From: Anagrus nilaparvatae
Taxonomy: Eukaryota > Arthropoda > Insecta > Hymenoptera > Mymaridae
Length of the DNA stretch: 64,000 nucleotides
Assembly (NCBI GenBank): GCA_022575985.1
Contig: JAKSXM010000007.1
Location: forward strand, 69,470,501 to 69,534,500
Direction of reading: 5' to 3'
The notes under the pieces are model-generated. The model was not told where the DNA came from. It searched no databases and saw only the letters and a program-made list of their open reading frames with translations. The position numbers were made by a program, and so were the translations under genes. This document shows, piece after piece, positions 45,280 to 55,239 of the stretch (the stretch's first letter is position 1; each line of letters begins with the position of its first letter).

Positions 45280-47681
45280 TAGTCCGGGTATATCCGTGAA
45301 ACCACCTCTACCTAATTATGAAAGGGGATAAATCGAGTGAAAACCGATTGCATTGTATTCAGGAGTATGTTAGAAACAAAGTCCCGGAAAGTAGAATATG
45401 GATAAATGAAAAGGGGGGATTTTCACCCCATTTCCCCCACAAGTACAAGCTCATTTAAGAATCAACTTTTTTTTAATTTTAAGGAGTGCATATAGGTTTT
45501 TTGGGTCACGGAACCCAAAAATGATGTCAGAAATGATATTGGATGCATTGGGGGGGGGGGGTGAATTAGCCCATTTTTCACCCCTTTTACCCCAAAAATA
45601 TCTAATTTTTACCAAAACGTTTATTTTTCATTTTTAAATGTCTCTATGGGTTTTTTGGGTCAGGGAATTCAAAAATTATGTCAGAAATGATATTGGATGC
45701 ATTGCGGGGGGCGAATTAGCCCATTTTTCACCCCTTTTACCCCAAAAATATCTAATTTTTACCAAAACGTTTATTTTTCATTTTTAAATGTCTCTATGGG
45801 TTTTTTGGGTCAGGGAATTCAAAAATTATGTCAGAAATGATATTGGATGCATTGCGGGGGGTGAATTAGCCCATTTTTCACCCCTTTTACCCCATAAATA
45901 ACTAATTTTTATAAAAATGTTTATTTTTCATTTTCAAATGTCTCTATGGGTTTTTTGGGTCAGGGAATTCAAAAAATATGTCACGAATGCTATTTAAAGT
46001 CAACTAGGCTTTTTTATTTCTTATTGAACTTCGTAATTTAATAATCATGAATATAAAGTGAGTATGAGGTTTTTTTTATTTTTTAAAAAATCATAAAATT
46101 CCAGAAGAAAATATAACATTAAAAAAATATATTTTAAATGATTTTGATAATTTAAAAATGTTTTATTTTCTTACTGAAATTGTTCCTTTGGTTACGTAAA
46201 AAACATTATTTTAATAACTTTTTACTTATTTAACATTACATTCATACACATTATGTACATAAAGTTAATAATAAATTTAAAATTCATCGTCAGAAGTTTC
46301 TTCCCCATCTTCAAAGCTTTGCAAATCTTCCATTACTTGAGCAATTGCTTCATACTCTGCATTATCTTCGTCTTCTTCTACTTCTGCAGCCGTTTCGTTA
46401 GCTTCCGCGATCCCTGTTGGGCAGTTTGAACACGTACTTCCACAACAATTTACGCAAGCAAGTGTGCATTCTAGGCCACTTTTCCTGCATGAGCAATTGA
46501 ATCCACAGCCTTTTTGGCATGCACAAATTATGACTTTGAATACATGGTCCGGTGCCATAGGTTGGACCATTTTTACTGGTTTTAGAATTTGTCCTACATT
46601 CTGCCACCCTCAATCTTCTGGATTGAGGGGATTGATCTGGTTGAGCATGGTGCCTATCCACTCTCGAACTTGAAAATAAACCCTTTTTAAATGTTGCTCG
46701 AGGGCATCAAGGGTAGGTGGTAAAAATGGAAGGTCACCGATGTTCTTTTTTTTTTTCTGTACATCTTTTGCCTTTTTTCCTGGTTTTTCTACGGCTTTTT
46801 TTATTCTTTTTATTCTTGAAGAATTTCTTTCCGTGAAAATTTGATACCTTAATTCGTGAAGTTTTTGTGCTGGAGTTAGGTTGTTGGATAAAATGCGTTT
46901 CCCTTGATACAGTGCTACAGTGCATTCGACGCCAGCCTCTATAATTTTCTCCAAATCCGGCTCTGACCCAAATTCCCTGACCCAAAAAACCCATAGAGAC
47001 ATTTGAAAATGAAAAATAAACATTTTTATAAAAATTAGTTATTTATGGGGTAAAAGGGGTGAAAAATGGGCTAATTCACCCCCCGAAATGCATCCAATAT
47101 CATTTCTGACATAATTTTTGAATTCCCTGACCCAAAAAACCCATAGAGACATTTAAAAATGAAAAATAAACGTTTTTGTAAAAATTAGATATTTTTGGGG
47201 TAAAAGGGGTGAAAAATGGGCTAATTCACCCCCCGCAATGCATCCAATATCATTTCTGACATAATTTTTGAATTCCCTGACCCAAAAAACCTATAGAGAC
47301 ATTTAAAAATGAAAAATAAACGTTCTTATAAAAATTAGATATTTTTGGGGTAAAAGGGGTGAAAAATGGGCTAATTCACCCCCCCCCCCAATGCATCCAA
47401 TATCATTTCTGACATCATTTTTGGGTTCCGTGACCCAAAAAACCTATATGCACTCCTTAAAATTAAAAAAAAGTTGTTTCTTAAATGAGCTTGTACTTGT
47501 GGGGGAAATGGGGTGAAAAAATGGGGTGAAAATCCCCCCTGTTCATTTATCCATATTCTACTTTCCGGGACTTTGTTTCTAACATACTCCTGAATACAAT
47601 GCAATCGGTTTTCACTCTATTTATCCCCTTTCATAATTAGGTAGAGGTTTGGCCTTTTTTTTCACAGATTTACCCGGACTA
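45280..47681. mobile_element. Foldback element carrying a captured gene fragment, 2.4 kb
   Basis: The termini TAGTCCGGGTATATCCGTGA and TAGTCCGGGTAAATCTGTGA are inverted, with TA on both sides (45278-45279 and 47682-47683). Each arm starts with about 200 bases of unique sequence, then has about three tandem units of some 150 bp (45483-46000 left, 46975-47450 right). Each unit contains ATGGGTTTTTTGGGTCAGGG and a run of 6 to 12 G (or C). The arms enclose a unique centre (46000-46970) with the minus-strand CXC-protein fragment. No transposase is visible. The open frame at 47371-47604 is arm sequence. Confidence 0.75.
46277..46970 (-). pseudogene. Cysteine-rich CXC-type protein, 3' fragment with one in-frame stop
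   Basis: Read on the minus strand, the frame gives an alpha-helical part (GVECTVALYQGK, KLHELRYQIF, LPPTLDALEQHLKRVYFQV, REWIGTMLNQ), then NPED and a TGA stop at 46610-46612. The same frame continues GWQNVGQILKPV into a cysteine-rich block (CACQKGCGFNCSCRKSGLEC, TLACVNCCGSTCSNCP) and an acidic tail, to TAA at 46277-46279. The TGA probably replaces a Trp codon of an ED-W-GW stretch I associate with a family of insect proteins having a C-terminal CXC-like domain; this is from memory. The N-terminal half is absent: at about 46970 the frame runs into arm repeat. The function of the family is unknown to me. Confidence 0.6.
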
Positions 47682-48486
47682 TAGAAGTGAAAATTGTTCA
47701 CGGCATTCATTTCTGGCTTCAAAAATTGTCTTCTGTTGTATTTACTAAAAATGTGGTTACCAATATTTTAACTACATAAATAGGTCTACATAAATAGCCG
47801 CTTCCAATTATACCTGGCAAGTGAAATTTTTTTTTTTTTTTATGAGATCTTAAAATTTTATAATTAATATTTTTTGTTTTTTATTAATCAGCCTCCATTA
47901 CTTGCGTGAAGTTTTGTTTTAGATCTCAAAACTTTCGTAGTGTTAAAAATTGGTAATAATAGAATGTTTAGTCCGGTACTTTAAATTCCATATATATCAA
48001 TAATAAAATCAATTACTTAATAAGTAATATTATTTTTTTCTTTATTAATCAGCCCACATAACTTGCGCAAAGTTTTGTTTTAGATCTCAAAACTTTCGCA
48101 GTGTTTAATAATAGTGATAATAGAATGTTTACCTAATAAAATACTAGATAAAATAAATAAGCAGTGACAAAACTTAAAGGCACTTGCGTAACTTTACATG
48201 TAAATGTTTTTTTGTGAGTGACCACATAAGATAGTTTTTTTTTTGTATATTTAAAAATTAATTGAAATCTTATAAGAAACTCGCACTATTACATAAACGA
48301 TCACCAGTGCCTGAACAATCGTTCAAATTTTGATTTTTTTTTTGTATTATTTGTTAGTTTTAAATCAAATAAATTTGAGAATATTAAAGCTAAGTCTTCA
48401 ATGCTTAATTTTAAAAAAATTTAATTAATTATATATAGAAGTCAATGAGTAACAAAAAATTAAAATAAGTTGTTTAGGTACTGTAA
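47682..48486. other. Downstream flank of IR4
   Basis: A phrase around GCGTGAAGTTTTGTTTTAGA occurs twice (near 47905 and 48068), a local duplication of about 160 bases. Positions 48240-48486 match the IR3 downstream flank. No gene is present. Confidence 0.55.
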
Positions 48487-50376
48487 TTAGTTAACAGAAA
48501 TTATTTTCAATTCTTTTGGTTTCACATGTATTTTAAGAATGTTCATTTTTTTAGCAGATTTTTTTCTGAAGAAAAATCTTAAAAATTTACCAATTTTGGT
48601 ATCAAAAAATTTATCTTTCAAGTATTTAAACCAAACTAATTCAAGAATCAGCATCAGTACAGAAAGAACTGTGCCACAAATCATTATGAAAATTAGTGTT
48701 ATATAAAGGGTGTCATCTTCGTTTTCAATTTCATTAATCATCAATCTGTTATCAATTCTATTAGCCCTATCATAATCGGATCGCCATTTCACATCCAAAC
48801 CAGCTTCCAATATTCTCACATGCAGATCAGCAAATTTGATTCTTAATGGAGAATTGTCAGGAAACCCAACTACATTGAAACCTGATTTTATAATCAAGTC
48901 ACTGATTTCATGCCTAATTCCATTAATTACATATTTATGATAGCGCAAGAATTTTTCAGCGTCAGAATCCATCATAATTAATGTAGAAGAACTGAGGTCT
49001 ACCCCGATTTGACTATCATCATTTATCCTAATCGTTTTAGTAATATTCTGAACAATACCTGTTGAAGTATTTCGTAACAATTCTAAAATAACAAATTTGT
49101 AATAGAAATAAACGGTTATATTTTTTTGAATAACATCTTCAAAGGATTCGAAAATCGGTCTTTTTTTGTACTCGTATTTTAAACCGATCATATCTGAAAC
49201 AATGTCTGAAACGAAGAAATATGACACAGCAAACATTGTCAAAAATATTATCTTTGATCTTAAAGTACGACGAAAGTTAATATTTACACCAAGTCCTAAA
49301 ATAAAATTATAAATATTGAAGATTGACCATTCATCCTGTCGAAATTTAAAAATATGAGCAGAAAATAAAAAAATTATTATTATTCCACAAAAAACCAAAA
49401 AGGAATAAACAATATTTTTAGGAATTTGAATTTCTTTTTCTTCGACAACTGGAACAATGAAAGTTAATTTTGTTGATTTAATTAAGTAGGTATTCATAAA
49501 ATTTTGAGAGCTAAAACGATGAATATTAGCCAAATAACAGTCTAAATTATTTTTATCTATATAAAAGTCTACTGTCTTCTCATTCGAAGTAGGTACAAAT
49601 TGTGAACTAACATTGAGTGAACTTTCAAAGATTTTGTAATACTTGTATAAATGTATTAATAAGTACCGGTCTTCTGTAACCCAAGCATAGTAATTGAACA
49701 TATAATTTGTGTAAGAATCTGGCCAAAAAAGTTTACTTGTACCTACTCTAATATTGTATCCACTAATTCCATTGAATATACCAGGAAAAATTTTTTCAAC
49801 TGAATCATTGGTAATATCTTTTTTTGAAATTGTTTTGAAAAAAAAATTATATTCAATGAAATATAAATTTTTAGAGTAATATTGCAAGATCTTAAAATCA
49901 TAAAATTTACAAGAAAGTGCTATATTAAGTAAAGGTTCAATAAAATTATCTGATTCACTGATTCTCTTAATTATAACGAATATTTTGGTCGTGGACAAAT
50001 AAAATATAGATTGTAGAATCAAACGTAAATCCTTATCAAATTTTTGAACAATTTTATTTGAATTATCCTCGCTGAGAACAATAAAATGGAGAGGAGCTGT
50101 AACGTTACTTTGATACTCGATATCGACATCATTAAATTTTATTACTTCCGGTGGGTTATTTATATCGACTAATGTAGTTGGAACTGATTGGAAAAGAAGT
50201 TGATATATTGATTGGTAGTTGTAATTATTAATAATACTTTCATTTTTAAAATCAGAATGTAAGGTCACATGTGAAGGCTTAACTTCTTTTAAAGCTTGTT
50301 TAATTAAAAATTCTATGCTGTTTGAATGAATTACATCCAGAAGTGCCAAAAAATAAGTAAAACGTACAATCTTCAT
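48487..50376 (-). CDS. Divergent ionotropic receptor IR4 (type B), 629 aa
   Basis: This is the closest sister of IR3. It has signal peptide MKIVRFTYFLALLDVIHS, M1 (VFCGIIIIFLFSAHIFKF), pore loop DEWSIFNIYNFILGLGVN, M2 (AVSYFFVSDIVSDMIGLKY) and a second ligand half ending SPLRIKFADLHVRILEAGL. M3 is LYITLIFIMICGTVLSVLML, followed by a basic tail and ISVN. It keeps the NITVYF glycosylation site lost in IR3. It differs from IR3 mainly in the extracellular region before M1 and in the S2 stretch (VINGIRHEISDLIIKSG), where ligand contacts would be expected. The start is the Met at 50376, with the acceptor-like TTTCTTTCAG at 50403-50404. It is uninterrupted. Confidence 0.9.
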   Translation of the reverse strand: MKIVRFTYFLALLDVIHSNSIEFLIKQALKEVKPSHVTLHSDFKNESIINNYNYQSIYQLLFQSVPTTLVDINNPPEVIKFNDVDIEYQSNVTAPLHFIVLSEDNSNKIVQKFDKDLRLILQSIFYLSTTKIFVIIKRISESDNFIEPLLNIALSCKFYDFKILQYYSKNLYFIEYNFFFKTISKKDITNDSVEKIFPGIFNGISGYNIRVGTSKLFWPDSYTNYMFNYYAWVTEDRYLLIHLYKYYKIFESSLNVSSQFVPTSNEKTVDFYIDKNNLDCYLANIHRFSSQNFMNTYLIKSTKLTFIVPVVEEKEIQIPKNIVYSFLVFCGIIIIFLFSAHIFKFRQDEWSIFNIYNFILGLGVNINFRRTLRSKIIFLTMFAVSYFFVSDIVSDMIGLKYEYKKRPIFESFEDVIQKNITVYFYYKFVILELLRNTSTGIVQNITKTIRINDDSQIGVDLSSSTLIMMDSDAEKFLRYHKYVINGIRHEISDLIIKSGFNVVGFPDNSPLRIKFADLHVRILEAGLDVKWRSDYDRANRIDNRLMINEIENEDDTLYITLIFIMICGTVLSVLMLILELVWFKYLKDKFFDTKIGKFLRFFFRKKSAKKMNILKIHVKPKELKIISVN

Positions 50377-50494
50377 TTCTAAGTTTTCAAGAGCAAAAAT
50401 ACCTGAAAGAAATTTTATCAATTATTGATTTTTAGGCAATGATAATTAATTAATCAATACATTTAAAAAGAAAATTTTTTTTTATTGGGTAATT

Positions 50495-50705
50495 ATTAGG
50501 GGTGTGCTGGTCTGTTAGTCAATTTCCGGTCTTTTTATCAGATATTTGCAGATAAAATTTCTTGTGACGCACGAAACTTCCCGAAAAAAGTTTGCAGTTG
50601 CAATTTAATTGAATCCAAAGTTTCTTTAGATACCCCAAATTCGACTCAACTCAAAGAAAAAACCCGGAATTTCAGGTACGTACCTGACCTGCGTTTCGGG
50701 AACCT
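50495..50705. repeat. Conserved upstream block of type B receptors, copy 3
   Basis: This is the third copy of the G+C-richer block, about 120-330 bases before the IR4 start, with CGAAACTTCCCGAAAAAAG and CCCGGAATTTCAGGTACG like the IR2 copy. Confidence 0.6.
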
Positions 50706-52380
50706 AAAAACTATTTTCTTAATTAAAAATGCACGTCAAATGAAAATAATTTATAAAATTTGCACATAAAAAAATAAAACTATAAAATATACAGAATATA
50801 ATTTTATAATATATGAAAATCAAACGTAAGTTAAGTCGTAATACGTATTTTTAAAATAATAAAATTTCTGTTTAAATTTAACATGTATTGAAACCTCTAA
50901 TTTTATTTATTATTGATAAATTAAAATAATAAATTTAAAGTCATTACAATCTTCATTCAATATAAAACTGGTCATTAAAAAAGAAATAACAAGATTTTAA
51001 TTAACTAAAAAATGGGCGATAAACAAAACAACAATTATTTAAAATCATTACGTTTTTCAAGTACGATCGTTTAGTTTTTGATTAATAAGCAATTATTAAT
51101 GCACTTTTGAATTTAAAAAATTTTTTAAATTTTTAAATACATGCTGTTATAAATTACTATCTAATGCTGTATAGTGTAAAACCTAAACTAAAAAAAACTT
51201 AAATAAACTTTAAACTGCGCGTTATGCATTTATTTTAAAAATCGATAATAATTTTTTGATTTTTATGTAAACCAATGTCATTCATTTATTTTTCAACAAT
51301 TTTTTTTACCATGGATATTTAAAATACAAAACAAATATTTTATTTTTTTCTAATTGTTTAGTAATATACGTAAAAGTCAATTAATTAATTAATATTTAAT
51401 TATATTAATATTTAAATGATGCATACAAATAAATTAAAAATGCTTTTTTGTCTTATTAAAATTCAGTGTTGTTATTCACGATTCTGTTAAGTAAAAATAC
51501 GGAATGATTAAAAAGTTAGTTGTACTTATTTAAAATCTACAATGAAGTGCGATTATTTACAGCTATTGTGGAAAAACTGCATTAAAATTGATCTTTTTAT
51601 CTAAAGTTCAGCTTGAAATATCTAATTTTACTGCAAAAAAAGATTTGTAAGTTTGCAAAAGTTCAGTGTCAAACTAAAAATGACTAAATTAAAAAAATAT
51701 GTAAACCTAGGTCAAAACCTAAATAATTTTTTTAAACTATTTAGTTACTAAATGCCATGATTTTCTTATCATAAACAAAATTATTCAATTAGCAAAAAAT
51801 TGCAATTTTGTAAAAAGAATTTAAATATTGAAAAATGTTTAGTTTCTAACAAATTGAAAGTAAAATGTTACTCATGAGTTCGAATACTGAAAAAACTAAA
51901 TTATGCCTTATATTTAGTTTTAAATATTAAAAAAATCAATTTATTTGCGCAATTATTGAAATTTTGAACATGTACACGAAGAAAAAACTGATAAATATAA
52001 TCAAAAATCCTAGTAATATTTACAATAAAGATTGATTATTTTATGCTCAAAAAATTTTGTGAATATAAGCAATTTTAATATTACTAAAATTAATTTTTAA
52101 ATGTGAAATTTTCATTTAATGGCCCACATAATTTTAATTTAAACATAAGATCAAAACAGGATTCAAAGATGATAAAAAAATTATGCTTGCATTAAAAATT
52201 CATACAATTTATACCTTTGATTGTTTAAAAACTAATATAGCAATAATTTTAGAATAACGTTTCTGTAATTTTATATAAAGAAAAAAGAAATTATTATACT
52301 GTAAAAAATTAATAAAAATTTTTATTATTTTAACATTAATTGTAGTCCCGTACTTAGACTATTGTAAAGTGGTTTACTTA
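50706..52380. repeat. Upstream flank of IR4 with part of block U
   Basis: Positions 50710-51310 match the flanks of IR2 and IR3. From about 51400 to 52080 the sequence switches to block U, with GCGATTCTG-like and GAGTTCGAATACTG landmarks (empty hAT site at 51878-51885). The junction joins type-B and type-A flank sequence, in line with exchange between repeat units. Confidence 0.6.
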
Positions 52381-53068
52381 AACTTGTTCAATCAATTGAG
52401 AACGCAACTGCAGAGACTCTCAAATTCAGGCATAAGGTAAAAATTTAGTTTAAGAAGGCAAGAACACATCTCACCATTTAGAAGAAGATTAAATTGAATG
52501 CGTAATTCAACTCCCACTAATTATTTCGTAACCGTAACAATTTACAGACTAGTACGCATGAAGAAGCCTCCACTCATTCTAACCACTCTTCTAACCCTTC
52601 GAAGCCAGACAAACCTTCTCGTGGTCCTCGTAAGGATTTAAAGATCCTCATTTCTATTACTACTGACTGGGGCCTTAATTCGTTCCATATTAAATATGGC
52701 CATTTTTAAAATAGTATTCTTCCATGTATACGGGACTTTCATTCCTACTCAACATTCAAGAGAAGTATAAGGCAATCTCCATATAGGTCAGATGATATCT
52801 GATTAGAATCAGAAATTAAAGTATTGACTGAATGACCGATTGACTGAATTGACTTATTGACTGGTTGTATTGAACAAAGTGTTGTTCTATATTCTCTTCT
52901 TAACGCAGAACTTTAACTAGTTTTATTATTTAATATTATATTTATTTTCTATTATTTTATTATATTTTGTATTTTGTATTAAAATTTTATTGTGTATTTT
53001 GTATATATGAATCATATATGTAAAGAGAGTATACCATATTTTTTTCTATCAGAATAAAAAATATAATA
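52381..53068 (+). mobile_element. LINE retrotransposon, degenerate 3' fragment
   Basis: Frames broken by shifts and stops still read QLRTQLQRLSNSGIR, SPFRRRLNWMRNS and then TTDWGLNSFHIKYGHF, a stop in place of an expected Trp, and ILPCIRDFHSYSTFK to a stop at 52800-52802. This is the end of a non-LTR reverse transcriptase and is the same family as 30327-30887. A 3' region with an A/TAA-rich tail follows to about 53068. It splits block U from block D upstream of IR4. Confidence 0.7.
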
Positions 53069-53249
53069 ATAATTAAAAGTTTTTCAAATTTAATTTTATT
53101 AATTTTTCAAATATTCTAAAATTGACATTAAACTTAATAAATATCTAATGTAACTATTTGAAAGGTAAATTTGCTTTTATTTAGTGTTACATTTATTTTA
53201 AAGTTTATTTTAAAGCCCTATTTCATAGTAACAGTAATTTTTTGATTTT

Positions 53250-55239
53250 GATGCAAATCAATATCATTCATAATTATTTACACGTTTTTCCATTTTATTT
53301 TAAATATTTGTGACCTTGGATATTTTTTATATTTTTAAACACTCGCTATCTGTTTTACAGTAAGAATTTTTTTATTTATCAATTTTTTTAAAATAAATAA
53401 AAAATTATCGTAAAAATGTAAATTTTTTATAAAACCTTAAATTAAAATAAAAATATTTTGTTTCTAATTAATTAAAATATATTTTATTTTTATAAAATTA
53501 TTTTATTTTTTAAGATAAAAAAATCTTTAATTTTTCTTTGCGTAACTTAATTTTAAGCTAAGGCGTTCAATAAATAAGGTTATAAATTATCCAATTTTCA
53601 TAGATATATTTAAGGTTATTATTATAAAAAAATGAAACTATTAACAGAAAAGAATTAAAGTTTATTTAAAAGGAATTATTAAAAGGTTAATTATAAAATT
53701 TTAATTTTGCTTAACCTTTTATATTCCTTTTTTTAAAAGGAATTATTTTCATTTTAATTCTTTACGGAGTTTATTTCGACAAGAAAACCTCATAAAGAAT
53801 TTCTTTAAAAAAAAAGGAATTAAAATTGAATGAAAATCATTTAGAAATTAAATTAACCAATTTAAAATAGGTTATAAACAACTAGCAAAAAAATAAGTTG
53901 TGGATCATAGCGTATTTATTGGACGTTATGTTTCTTTTTTTTAATGTGATTTGTGAAATATTAATACCCAATTGTTAATTTTTTAAGCATTTTAGTTTTT
54001 GATTAATAGGTGAATTTTTAAAATTAATAAATCGTTTTGAATATTAAAAACTAAAAGTAGTATGCTTACCAAACTGGGTATTAATATTTCCCAAACCACA
54101 TCTCCAGATGTTAATGCCATAAGATTTTTTAAATTATAATTCAAATAAAGACACGTTGTTTATAACCTATTTTAAATTGGTTATAAATAAATTAATTTTT
54201 AAATGATTTTTTTTCAATTTTAATTCCGACTCAACCTTTTAAAAGTTATTTTTTTAAAAGAAATTCTTTATGAGGTTTTGTTGTCGAAATAAATTCCGAA
54301 AAGAATAAAAATGAAAATAATTTGTTTTTAAAGAATTAAACTCAAAATAATTCCTTTTAAAAAAATTAAATAAACATTCATTCTTTTTTGGGTAACAAAA
54401 AATTCTTTTTGGTTTGGTGTGTACATAAGAATAAATTTATTCATTTTTTCCAAAATCAATACTTGCAAATATAAATTGTTCATTTTGATGCATTCGAAAA
54501 ATGAAAGGTTTAGCACTCTGGGTTATGTTGGCTAAACTCCCTGAAATCTTAAAACCTCTTGCTAATATAAAACATAAAATTTAGTTATAAATCAACATTA
54601 TTTAAACGAATTTTATATTTTTACAATTTTAAATGGTTAAAATTTACAAGAACTTTCGAATTTCATCAAGAAATTAATCAAAATCTTCAATTGGTTTTAG
54701 GATTTTTTTTCAAAATGTATAATTCTTGAAATATATAAGTTCTTAATGATCGATGAAGTAATACTGAAAAAAATTTAAATTTTCTATATAAGGCACAAGA
54801 ATCAAATCAAAAACATATAGATAGATAGATCCTCTTTATTGGAAATGAATTTTTAGAATATAAAATAGGATAATATAATTCAGTAAAATAAATTAATAAA
54901 ATTATCAAAAAATAGAAGCATGTGTTGCATGTTTAGTCAATTCTTTATACAAATAAGACATTAAATATAAAAAAACAGTATAAATATTATAAATATATAT
55001 AAATAGTATAAACATAAAAAGTACAACAAACTATGAAACTACCAGCTTTGTGTCACCAATAAGAAGAAAATACTTTACATTTAATGATAAATATTACAGG
55101 CAAACTAAGGAACTAGCTATGGGTTCAATATATTTTATACATATTACATGATCACAGCACAAAAAAGTATAAATTAAGGTTCGGTAAGCTAAAATTTTTT
55201 TAACTTTTAAATTCTTATAAATAATTTTTTATAATTCAA
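53250..55239. repeat. Ancestral downstream flank (block D), copy at IR5
   Basis: This matches 25610-27911 in order, with indels, and leads into the IR5 stop. It carries the LINE-like tail near 54815 seen also at 27400. Around 53741-53881 and 54155-54320 the sequence forms an inverted repeat (ACCTCATAAAGAATTTCTTT and TTGGTTATAAA-type words), present here but not in the IR2 copy. No gene is called. Confidence 0.65.

Noticed and set aside
26852..54516. Paired small frames at 26852-27052 and 54328-54516 as a conserved gene
   Set aside because: They lie in duplicated spacer DNA, differ in length and end, and show changes spread over all codon positions as far as can be judged by eye.
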